Positions 6,744 through 13,673 of a DNA stretch of 14,227 nucleotides are shown here, piece by piece. Made by a program: the position numbers and the translations under genes. Source of the stretch: an uncultured Peptococcaceae bacterium (GTDB lineage Bacteria > Bacillota > Peptococcia > Peptococcales > Peptococcaceae). The stretch covers positions 1 through 14,227 of the forward strand of contig USPE01000025.1 in NCBI GenBank assembly GCA_900556545.1, read 5' to 3'. The notes under the pieces were generated by a model, which saw only the letters and a list, made by a program, of their open reading frames with translations, searched no databases and was not told the DNA's origin. The stretch's first letter is position 1. Each line of letters starts with the position of its first letter.

Positions 6744-7976
6744 ATGATGTCTGAACTCATTAATCGTCCAGAGTATTTAGCACAATTATTGCAACATAAA
6801 GACGTAGATCTGGTTAAGATTGTTACTGGTATCCGCAGATGCGGAAAATCCTCATTGCTCAACTTGTTTCATCAATATTTACTCCAAAACAATGTACCCG
6901 ATTCTAACATTATTCACATGAATTTAGAGTCTTTACGTTACCGTGATTTAACAGATTATCTTGCTTTTTATGATTATGTCAGCAGTTTGATTCCTGCTGC
7001 CGGAAAAACATATCTTATTTTTGACGAATTGCAAGTAGTCGCCCACTGGGAAAAAACCATCGAATCCTTCCGGCTGGATTTTGATGTGGATATTTATATT
7101 ACCGGCTCCAATGCCTATCTGCTTTCTACCGAATTCTCCACGTTACTGTCCGGAAGGTATGTAGAAATTCGTATGTTGCCCTTATCCTTTAAAGAATTTC
7201 TCACCTTCTATGAATTCCAAATACCGATTACAATAGAAGAAAAATTTCAGAAATATTTACAGTTTGGCGGTATGCCAATCCTCAGAGAGTATCATTTTGA
7301 CGAAGCAAGAAGCAACCAGGCTTTGGAAGGCATCTATTCTACCGTTGTATTGCGGGATATTTTGCAGCGCAATCATTTAACGGACCAGGTTATGCTGCAA
7401 AAAATTATGCTGTTCCTTTGCTCCAACATTGGAAGCATCACTTCGCCAAGTAATATCGGAAACGTACTGGCCAACGAGGGAGATATACAGCGCAGCAAAG
7501 GGAAAAATATCGCAGGAAAAACCGTAGAAAAATATATCACCATGCTCCAAAACGCCTTTATTTTTTACCCGGTGGGACGCTATGATGTAAAGGGAAAACA
7601 GCTCTTAAAAACGCTGCGTAAAAATTATATTATCGATATGGGCTTTCGCAATATGCTGCTTGGCTATCGAGATGCCGACCGTGGTCATATTATCGAAAAT
7701 ATTGTATTTTTGGAGTTGCTCCGACGGGACTATCGTGTTTATATCGGAAAAATCGGTGAAACAGAAATCGACTTTATTGCAGAAAAACCAGACGATAAGC
7801 TCTATATTCAGGTTACAGAAAGTATGCAGTCCCCGGAAACCCGTGAACGGGAACTTCGTCCGCTGCGCATGATACAAGACAATTATGAAAAAATAGTTCT
7901 GTCTATGGACAGAGATTTTATAAAATCCTACGACGGAATCAAATCTCTAAATGTCATCGACTGGCTGCTGTCATAA
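6744..7976 (+). CDS. AAA_14-type ATPase with DUF4143 domain
   Basis: A 410-residue protein. The start at 6744 follows AAGGAGG by 6 nt; a second ATG comes directly after. The N-terminal AAA_14 ATPase shows Walker A GIRRCGKS (29-36), Walker B LIFDE (91-95) and a sensor-like TGSN (120-123). The DUF4143 part covers about 200-370. Near the C-terminus, E318 in HIIENIVFLELL, EIDF (341-344) and IQV (355-357) resemble a PD-(D/E)XK nuclease-like core in which the last catalytic position may be Gln. Proteins of this family are widespread, often in multiple copies, and rarely characterised; mobile, defence or toxin-antitoxin-like roles have been suggested. It stands alone, framed by its own promoter with repeated dyads and a bidirectional terminator, so it looks like an independent accessory module. 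Its cellular role is unknown. Confidence 0.88.
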   Translation: MMSELINRPEYLAQLLQHKDVDLVKIVTGIRRCGKSSLLNLFHQYLLQNNVPDSNIIHMNLESLRYRDLTDYLAFYDYVSSLIPAAGKTYLIFDELQVVAHWEKTIESFRLDFDVDIYITGSNAYLLSTEFSTLLSGRYVEIRMLPLSFKEFLTFYEFQIPITIEEKFQKYLQFGGMPILREYHFDEARSNQALEGIYSTVVLRDILQRNHLTDQVMLQKIMLFLCSNIGSITSPSNIGNVLANEGDIQRSKGKNIAGKTVEKYITMLQNAFIFYPVGRYDVKGKQLLKTLRKNYIIDMGFRNMLLGYRDADRGHIIENIVFLELLRRDYRVYIGKIGETEIDFIAEKPDDKLYIQVTESMQSPETRERELRPLRMIQDNYEKIVLSMDRDFIKSYDGIKSLNVIDWLLS

Positions 7977-7980
7977 GCAC

Positions 7981-8030
7981 AAAGAAGGACTTTCCCACTT
8001 AAACATTGATGAGTGAGAAAGTCCTTCTTT
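7981..8030. terminator. Bidirectional terminator between convergent genes
   Basis: A 14-bp perfect stem (7981-7994 with 8017-8030, arm AAAGAAGGACTTTC) extends through one C·A mismatch into CACT/AGTG around a 12-nt loop. It lies between the ATPase stop and the stop of the minus-strand LysR gene and can serve both. Confidence 0.88.
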
Positions 8031-8078
8031 ATTTATAAAGTTTATAAACCCTTTGCTGCAAAAACTTGCGCTGCTTGG

Positions 8079-9014
8079 CTATAGTGTTTTCAATGATTCT
8101 TTTAACATGGCAATAAACTGCTGGCTCAATGGCTGCAATGGCTGATCTTTTTTGTAAACGATCCCCACTGTCACTTTAATGGCTTCTTTTACAGGAATCA
8201 ATTTACAAAAAGAAGCTTTTTCCTGCTTTGACTGCATGATTTTGCTATTCAAACAGAACATGAGATGATTGCGGTTCTGCACCAGATCCATCAAAAATGC
8301 AGCACTGTTTGTCCGTATCAGCTGCGGTTCATCTGTATATTTTTTTAAGAATAACTCATGCCAGCAGGTTTCATTAAATGAATTAAAGATAGCTACTTTA
8401 TGATTTAAAATGGTTCGCAGCGGTATACTGCTTTTCTGCGCCAACGGCGAAGTTTGGGGCACTCCGATCATTAAACGATCCGAACCGATTTTATCAACAG
8501 CAAGCCCATCTTGTTTCAGCCTGCTCTGTATCTGAGGATTTTTCAAAAAATCATCAACGATACAAAATACGCCAAATTCGGAACGTCCGCGCTGCACAGC
8601 GGTAATAATGTCTAAAAAATCAAATTCTTTAATGGAAAAGGCGCAGTTGGGAAATCGTTGATAAAATTGATGCATTGTTTTTGTAATCAGGCTTTTGCTG
8701 ATTTCCAGCGTGGTGCAGAGTTCAATCAACCCTTCTGTTTCATCAACAGATGCTTTTTTATAGGGCTGCAATTGCTGTTGCATTTGCGCAATTTGTTCTT
8801 CTATCTGTAAAAAATTTTTTTGCGCCACTTTCCCTGCCTCCGTCAGCTGAATACCTTGCTTAGAGCGATTCAGCAAGGTAACTTCCAGTTCTTCTTCCAG
8901 CTTGGAGATGGCTGTACTGACTGCGGGCTGGGTCAAAAAATTTTTTTCGGCAACCTGCAGCATGGAGCCGGTTTCTGCCGCCTCTAAGAAATATTTTATC
9001 TGTTCACTGCGCAT
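8079..9014 (-). CDS. LysR-family transcriptional regulator (second)
   Basis: A 311-residue LysR protein: N-terminal winged helix-turn-helix (about residues 3-62, with LTQPAVSTAISKLEEELEV as recognition region and LLNRSKQGIQLTEAG as wing) and a C-terminal effector domain (about 90-300). I place the start at 9014 because AGGAGG (9027-9022) lies 7 nt before it. An in-frame ATG at 9038 falls in a hairpin loop and was refused. It lies 122 nt downstream of PDE2 on the same strand, so it may be co-transcribed with it or have its own promoter in that gap. Its ribosome binding site is complementary to a segment just upstream, suggesting translational control. The likely target is the phosphodiesterase/permease set, but no effector can be inferred. 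Confidence 0.9.
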   Translation of the reverse strand: MRSEQIKYFLEAAETGSMLQVAEKNFLTQPAVSTAISKLEEELEVTLLNRSKQGIQLTEAGKVAQKNFLQIEEQIAQMQQQLQPYKKASVDETEGLIELCTTLEISKSLITKTMHQFYQRFPNCAFSIKEFDFLDIITAVQRGRSEFGVFCIVDDFLKNPQIQSRLKQDGLAVDKIGSDRLMIGVPQTSPLAQKSSIPLRTILNHKVAIFNSFNETCWHELFLKKYTDEPQLIRTNSAAFLMDLVQNRNHLMFCLNSKIMQSKQEKASFCKLIPVKEAIKVTVGIVYKKDQPLQPLSQQFIAMLKESLKTL

Positions 9015-9021
9015 AAAAGAA

Positions 9022-9070
9022 CCTCCTCTGCGCCACACCGACGTTTTTTCTCAGTGTAACACAGAGGAGG
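9022..9070 (-). promoter_or_regulatory. Hairpin masking the ribosome binding site of the second LysR gene
   Basis: In the minus-strand RNA, CCTCCTCTG (9070-9062) is perfectly complementary to CAGAGGAGG (9030-9022), which contains the AGGAGG Shine-Dalgarno sequence. A 4x4 internal loop follows, then an inner helix ACACTG/CGGTGT with one G·U pair, and an 11-nt loop. Closed, this would block initiation at 9014. A protein, metabolite, temperature or an alternative fold could open it; nothing in the sequence says which. Confidence 0.6.
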
Positions 9071-9119
9071 CAATACAGTAAAGTGTTATGACAGATAAAG
9101 CTTCTTTGGTCAGATTGCC
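9069..9119 (-). other. Second pairing region in the PDE2-LysR gap, possible competing fold
   Basis: On the minus strand, GGCAAT (9119-9114) can pair with ATTGCC (9074-9069). Inside are TGAC/GTCA and AAAG/CTTT pairings. The outer helix shares two bases (9069-9070) with the helix that masks the ribosome binding site, so the two compete at that point. No T-tract follows, so it is not a clear terminator for PDE2. Confidence 0.3.
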
Positions 9120-9136
9120 ATATTGTCAGAAAACCC

Positions 9137-11113
9137 TTATTTTAATGCCTGATATAATACGCCGCCTTCTACACCGTTTGGCATTTCCATACCGTATAAA
9201 TGACACAGGGTTGGTGTTACGTCTACTTCCTGCACATCGCGAGGAATGATGTAATTTTCTTTAATGCCGGGGCCAGCCATCATAAATGTACATTTCAGCG
9301 AGGTGCCTAAAATTTCGCAGTTGCTGAAGGAATTGCCCTGGTCGCGGGTGAATTTTGGTTCCAGAATAAAGAAGATATCGCCCAGGTTTTCTGCGCAGGC
9401 ATCGTTTAAACCCAATACGGCTGCCTCACTGCGGCGCAATGCGCAGCTGATTACCCGTTCGCCATGAACAGGGTCGCGATAAGCATACAGGTCACTGATA
9501 ATCTGCGTTACCAAATCGTCCATATCTTCCGGTTCTACAATCCCTTCCGGGTCACGGCCTTTTAAGTTGACGTAAATATAGCTGCTGCGCTGGGCAATGG
9601 CTGTGGTATTGGCCCAGTCTACTTCCAGATGGCCATTGACTGTCTTTGTTTTGGTGTAGCCCAGCTCCTGCATCAAGCCTACGTTTAAGCCCCAGGCATC
9701 ACCAATCTGCGGTGTGTCATAGTCGGGATATTTTATCAAACCGCCATGGTCAGACACTACAATAACAGAAACACCTTTGTCCAGCCATTTTAAAGCGCGG
9801 CCAACATAGTTGTCGGCCATGGTGTAAAACCGATTTAGACATTCAATATGGAATTCATGGTTCTCAAACTGCGGCAGAATACGATCTAAATACATATGGT
9901 TGGCAAAGTCAATGATATGCAAACCATGGAACGCAGCATCCCATTCTCTGGTATCCAGCAAATAGTCGATGGTATCCATGCACCAGGTAAAGGATTTGTC
10001 TGCGCAGTCAGCCATAACTGCCAGTTTTTCCGGGTCATCATGGGACATGGAGGACAGCATCAGCGGCGCACCAAATTTATCAAACAATTCTTTCTTTAAA
10101 CCAGCCGGAGATACATAGCTGTCATCATCCACCCGCACAGCATAGCTGTAATACATTTTTAATGCGCTGCCGTCTTCAGCCAATGACATCACTTTGATAT
10201 AATAGCCTACTTCCATGGCAAGATTGCCCATGTGGAATGTATCGCGCACATCGTCTATCCAGTTGCCTACGGTAGCTTCGCCCAGCAGCTTGGTCTGTTT
10301 TTTATCGGTATAAATCTGAACGCGGTTATAGGTTTTGCCATCGTCAGCCAAAATCAAAACAGGACGGCGAGTGCGGCCGGAATTGATTAAAATAACGGTT
10401 TCTTTGGCATCTGCCGGCGCATTAGCCCAGCCGGTTGCCGGTTTAATAGGCGCTTTTACAATATCATGTTTTGGCGCAATGTTGTCATCTTCCCCGCCGG
10501 TTTCTCCGATAATTTCTGTCCGTTCGCCGGGCATACGAGGCTTGAATTCCAAATCCTGCACTTCTTCGGTTACAAAGCATTCATTACCGCTGTCATTGTT
10601 ATCATGGTCAATAAACTGGGCAGGGAAATCACCTTCGGTACATTCAATTAGTTTTTCAAAATCAACTTTCCCTGCCAAGAATGGATGTACGCCGGAACCA
10701 TCAATCATTGTGAGATTTTCGGTGCTTCTTGGCGGCCAGGAAGTAGGCCAGCCGTAAACAATAGTTTTTTTACCTGCCGCGGCAAAGGTATCCCAGGCAT
10801 AATCCACTTTGCATAGATTAGAATTAAAGCCCAGAGATAATTTATTTAATGGATCACCAATTTTGTGATTCCAGAAATCGGTAATACCATGGGTGCCGGG
10901 CCATGCTCCTGTTGCCAGTGTACACCAGCTTGGTGGTGTGTAAGCAGGCAGTACGCCCATCATGCCCATATCTTTGGTGGTAGTACCTCTTTTTAAGAAT
11001 TTTTCAATATTAGGCAGCTTTCCTTCTGCCAGCAATTTTTTGGTATACAATGGGTCCATACCATCGATACCCAACATCATCACTTTTTTGGCTGCGCCAT
11101 ATCCTTTTTGCAT
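9137..11113 (-). CDS. Alkaline-phosphatase-superfamily phosphodiesterase (PDE2), full length
   Basis: A 658-residue protein without a signal peptide, so probably cytosolic. The start at 11113 follows a GAGAGGAGT ribosome binding site by about 9 nt; an upstream in-frame ATG at 11224 would add 37 residues unlike the family. The N-terminal metal-binding Asp is in GIDGMD (D17), and T65 of PPSWCTLATG sits where the nucleophile of nucleotide pyrophosphatase/phosphodiesterases lies, followed by WPGTHGI. Residues about 160-350 form an inserted region also present in PDE1. Later ligands are D402 and H406 (IDFANH) and D455-H456 (SDHG). At the position of the third His seen in PDE1 (RLHG) this protein has Gln592 (RDQG), so one metal site may be altered. 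The family hydrolyses phospho- or related esters; the substrate is unknown. It is divergent from the GntR gene across a 47-bp palindrome and precedes the second LysR gene. Confidence 0.87.
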   Translation of the reverse strand: MQKGYGAAKKVMMLGIDGMDPLYTKKLLAEGKLPNIEKFLKRGTTTKDMGMMGVLPAYTPPSWCTLATGAWPGTHGITDFWNHKIGDPLNKLSLGFNSNLCKVDYAWDTFAAAGKKTIVYGWPTSWPPRSTENLTMIDGSGVHPFLAGKVDFEKLIECTEGDFPAQFIDHDNNDSGNECFVTEEVQDLEFKPRMPGERTEIIGETGGEDDNIAPKHDIVKAPIKPATGWANAPADAKETVILINSGRTRRPVLILADDGKTYNRVQIYTDKKQTKLLGEATVGNWIDDVRDTFHMGNLAMEVGYYIKVMSLAEDGSALKMYYSYAVRVDDDSYVSPAGLKKELFDKFGAPLMLSSMSHDDPEKLAVMADCADKSFTWCMDTIDYLLDTREWDAAFHGLHIIDFANHMYLDRILPQFENHEFHIECLNRFYTMADNYVGRALKWLDKGVSVIVVSDHGGLIKYPDYDTPQIGDAWGLNVGLMQELGYTKTKTVNGHLEVDWANTTAIAQRSSYIYVNLKGRDPEGIVEPEDMDDLVTQIISDLYAYRDPVHGERVISCALRRSEAAVLGLNDACAENLGDIFFILEPKFTRDQGNSFSNCEILGTSLKCTFMMAGPGIKENYIIPRDVQEVDVTPTLCHLYGMEMPNGVEGGVLYQALK

Positions 11114-11226
11114 TGTCAAACGACTCCTCTCAATGATTGTTTTTGGATTTGTTTTCCTTATGGCCCTATTGTACCGCCCTGCTGCCCTTTGCGGAACTAC
11201 CAGAAGATTAGAGAAAAGTCTCATTC

Positions 11227-11247
11227 GTTCAAAATAAAACTTTGAAC
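11227..11247. promoter_or_regulatory. Operator-like dyad in the PDE2 leader
   Basis: GTTCAAA-N7-TTTGAAC is a perfect 7-bp inverted repeat lying between the 47-bp palindrome and PDE2. It could be a binding site or a leader hairpin. The rest of 11114-11226 is untranslated leader with only the PDE2 ribosome binding site recognisable. Confidence 0.4.
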
Positions 11248-11261
11248 AATTCCTACTTGCG

Positions 11262-11308
11262 CTTTTGTCTTATTTGTATTATAATATATAATACAAATAA
11301 GACAAAAG
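11262..11308. promoter_or_regulatory. 47-bp palindrome with mirror-image promoters (GntR/PDE2 operator)
   Basis: Two perfect 22-bp arms (11262-11283 and 11287-11308) flank a 3-bp centre. On the plus strand TTGTCT (11265-11270) and TATAAT (11287-11292) with a 16-bp spacer form a promoter for the GntR gene. By symmetry the same boxes occur on the minus strand (11305-11300 and 11283-11278), pointing at PDE2. GntR proteins of the YtrA type commonly bind such palindromes and repress their own operon, so this is probably the operator. The 3' edge runs into the AAAGGAGG ribosome binding site of the GntR gene. Confidence 0.8.
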
Positions 11309-11320
11309 GAGGTAAATACG

Positions 11321-11692
11321 ATGTTGTTACATCTCAATTTTGAAAGCGATACTCCTATCTATCAGCAAATCCGCAACCAGATCGTAATGGGGATTGCCGA
11401 CGGCAAGCTACCAGCCGGTCAAAAACTGCCGACGGTTCGAGCTTTGTCAGAAGAATGCGGTATTAATATGATGACCGTCAGCAAAGCCTATCAACTGCTA
11501 AAACAGGAAGGCTATATCCATACAGACCGCCGCAGCGGCGCTACGGTATGTCAGCAGCATAATCATTCCGGGCCAAAGCAGGAAACCATTGACGGTCTGC
11601 GGTTGCGGTTGAGTGAACTGCGGTTAGCGGGATTGCAAAAAGAAGATGCGCTGGCGCTTTGTCGACAGCTTTATGAGGAGGGAGAACAATGA
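11321..11692 (+). CDS. GntR-family regulator, YtrA subfamily
   Basis: A 123-residue protein. An N-terminal GntR winged helix-turn-helix (about residues 9-76) shows PIYQQIRNQIVMGI, GQKLPTVRALSEECGIN and TVSKAYQLLKQEGYI. A short helical tail of about 45 residues follows in place of a large effector domain, which defines the YtrA subfamily. AAAGGAGG ends 8 nt before the ATG. The stop codon overlaps the next start (ATGA), so the two products are translationally coupled. YtrA-type regulators usually repress an operon for membrane transport or envelope stress, and the perfect palindrome in front of this gene is the likely site. Inducer unknown. Confidence 0.92.
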   Translation: MLLHLNFESDTPIYQQIRNQIVMGIADGKLPAGQKLPTVRALSEECGINMMTVSKAYQLLKQEGYIHTDRRSGATVCQQHNHSGPKQETIDGLRLRLSELRLAGLQKEDALALCRQLYEEGEQ

Positions 11693-13029
11693 AAACAAAT
11701 TTTATCCTGTGGGGCTGCGTGATCTGGCTGCCCATTTTAATGTATGTGCTGCTGAAAAATGAAACAAAATTCAAAAAAAATATCACCATCGGCGTTACAC
11801 TCCCACAAGAAGGGCGTACCGACAGTCAAGTAGTTGCAGCGCTTAATCGCTTAAAAAAACAGCTGTTGTGGATTTGCATCGGTTTAATATTGATTGCTGT
11901 TCCCTGCATGTTTATTCCCCAAACAGGCACAGCCATGACTGTGTATATGATTTGGATTGATGCTTGCATTGTGTTGCCCTATCTGCCATATATCCGCTGC
12001 AACAAAGCACTGCGGCAGATTAAACAGGACAGAGGCTGGCAGCAAAACAACGGCGCACAACAGGCCACCATTGACCTGACTGCTGCTGCACACTCATATA
12101 GATGGCTCTCCCCGTGGTTATTTACACTGCCGTTGGCAATTGCGCTGCTGCCTCTGCCTTTTGACCCGGACCAGGCACTGATATACATCGTTGACACTGT
12201 TTCTGTGTTCTTGTGCTGGTTTGGTTATCGTTATCTGTACCGTAATCGAGCAGAAGTAGTCGATGAAAATATGGCTGTCACTGAAACACTAACCCGTATT
12301 CGCCGTTACAACTGGGGCAAATGCTGGTTAATCATCGCCTGGTTTTTAGCATTGTTAAATATCATCATTTGGCTGGGGCAATCTTATTTCTGGCTGACTA
12401 TGGCCGGTACACTGCTGCTGGCTTTCGGCATCACCATTGTCCTTATTGGCGTGGAATTTCGTACTCGTACCATGCAGGAACGATTAACCGCCGACAGTGG
12501 TATTGATTTTTATGTAGATGAGGACGATAAATGGCTCTGGGGTATTTTCTATTACAATCCGCACGATAATCGCCTGATTATTAATAATCGCGTGGGTATG
12601 AACACCACCATCAATTTGGCCAAACGCTCCGGTAAAATTTTTATGGCCGCCACTGCATTGATGCTGCTGGCTCTGCCGTTGCTAGGTGTGTGGATGGATC
12701 ACTTGGAAACCACACCGGTGTCACTAACTGTCACAGATGCCGCAGTCATTGCTATACACACCGGCAATGAGTATGAAATTCCATTGGACACCATCACCCA
12801 GGTGGAATATATAGACGCCCTTCCTTCTATTCGCCGTGTCGCCGGTACTGGCATGGATACCGTGCAAAAAGGCAACTACAAAACACCATGGGGCAGCGCC
12901 CGCGTTTGCCTTGATCCACGCACCGGCCCATATCTGCACATCGTCACCGCTGACAGCAAGCACTATCTGCTGGGCAGCAGCGATAGTGCAGAAACGGAAA
13001 GCGTGTATGCAGCATTAACGTTGCGGTAA
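11689..13029 (+). CDS. Multi-pass membrane protein with DUF1648/DUF5808-like and PH-like domains
   Basis: A 446-residue protein coupled by an ATGA overlap to the GntR gene. Hydrophobic segments lie at about 5-22, 60-78, 83-103, 139-156, 163-183, 212-229, 233-256 and 317-337. The N-terminal part resembles DUF1648-type membrane proteins. Residues about 278-308 carry DKWLWGIFYYNPHDNRL followed by NRVGMNTTIN, the pattern I associate with DUF5808. The last 100 residues (about 343-445) are soluble and look like a bacterial PH-like beta domain. Proteins of this type commonly pair with a small GntR regulator. The biochemical role is not established; an envelope-stress or regulatory membrane function is a guess. 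The domain names are from memory of motifs, not from a search. Confidence 0.75.
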   Translation: MKTNFILWGCVIWLPILMYVLLKNETKFKKNITIGVTLPQEGRTDSQVVAALNRLKKQLLWICIGLILIAVPCMFIPQTGTAMTVYMIWIDACIVLPYLPYIRCNKALRQIKQDRGWQQNNGAQQATIDLTAAAHSYRWLSPWLFTLPLAIALLPLPFDPDQALIYIVDTVSVFLCWFGYRYLYRNRAEVVDENMAVTETLTRIRRYNWGKCWLIIAWFLALLNIIIWLGQSYFWLTMAGTLLLAFGITIVLIGVEFRTRTMQERLTADSGIDFYVDEDDKWLWGIFYYNPHDNRLIINNRVGMNTTINLAKRSGKIFMAATALMLLALPLLGVWMDHLETTPVSLTVTDAAVIAIHTGNEYEIPLDTITQVEYIDALPSIRRVAGTGMDTVQKGNYKTPWGSARVCLDPRTGPYLHIVTADSKHYLLGSSDSAETESVYAALTLR

Positions 13030-13053
13030 TTGTCTTTTATCACGATATATCAG

Positions 13054-13100
13054 AGAAGCTGTATCCTCCCTTATAAGGGCTAGGGTTCAGCTTCTTTTTT
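13054..13100 (+). terminator. Terminator after the GntR operon
   Basis: AGAAGCTG (13054-13061) pairs with CAGCTTCT (13088-13095), with inner CCT/AGG and CTT/AAG helices. A run of six T residues ends at 13100. It starts 24 nt after the stop codon. Confidence 0.85.
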
Positions 13101-13171
13101 ATAATGGGCTTACATAGTTTTTCAGATATATTACTTAAAAATAAACAAATTTTTGGGGACTATCGGTAAAA

Positions 13172-13200
13172 TTGAACGGATCTTATAATAAAGTTATAAA
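13172..13200 (+). promoter_or_regulatory. Predicted promoter of the zinc-ribbon/ABC operon
   Basis: TTGAAC (13172-13177) and TATAAA (13195-13200) are separated by 17 bp. A closer match to the -10 consensus, TATAAT at 13184-13189, has no matching -35 box. The start codon lies 38 nt downstream of the chosen -10 box. Confidence 0.5.
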
Positions 13201-13238
13201 AGAAAAAAATACCTATCTATTTTAAGGAGGTCGTTGAC

Positions 13239-13673
13239 ATGGAAGATTTATATCATGCCGAAAACAGATTGGAGGCGTTAAAGCAACGGGCAAACCGCTG
13301 CCGCTGCAAATACTGCGGTCAGCCTCTGACATTAAAACGAATTATGTTCAGCGATCATACCGATGCCCGCATTGAAATTTACTGCGACCACTGCGAGCGC
13401 ATCGAGTACGGTATCGAACCGGAGATTTATCAGAGTGCCAAAAATTTTGTGGAAAATCTGGAGTTTAATTATTATCCTGACCTGGATCAAAACGAAAAGA
13501 CACATCGTATGAATATTGCCAAAGTGGCTGAAATCATTGCCTGGGGATATAAAAGCGCCGGTCTGCTGAATGAAGACGGGTTCAAGATTCCGTTACATTG
13601 TGTGGATCATACGCTGGAGCAATGTCTGGTGATTACAGAAAAAGAGCTTCTGGCAGAAACGGAGGAGCAATGA
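13239..13673 (+). CDS. Small zinc-ribbon protein of unknown function
   Basis: A 144-residue protein; AAGGAGG ends 8 nt before the ATG. After a short charged N-terminal helix it has CRCKYC (residues 21-26) and CDHC (49-52), a spacing typical of a zinc ribbon, then an acidic, mainly helical region with two further Cys (121, 129). No catalytic motif is visible. Its stop codon overlaps the ATG of the ABC ATPase gene (TGATG), so the two are probably made together. That suggests an accessory or regulatory role for the ABC protein, which is inference. I do not recognise a named family. Confidence 0.8.
   Translation: MEDLYHAENRLEALKQRANRCRCKYCGQPLTLKRIMFSDHTDARIEIYCDHCERIEYGIEPEIYQSAKNFVENLEFNYYPDLDQNEKTHRMNIAKVAEIIAWGYKSAGLLNEDGFKIPLHCVDHTLEQCLVITEKELLAETEEQ

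Noticed and set aside
10335..10757. 140-residue plus-strand frame inside PDE2
   Set aside because: It is antisense to a well-supported gene and lacks a ribosome binding site.
11114..11224. Upstream start giving a 695-residue PDE2
   Set aside because: The extra 37 residues precede the family's normal start near the GIDGMD motif, and the good GAGAGGAGT ribosome binding site serves 11113.
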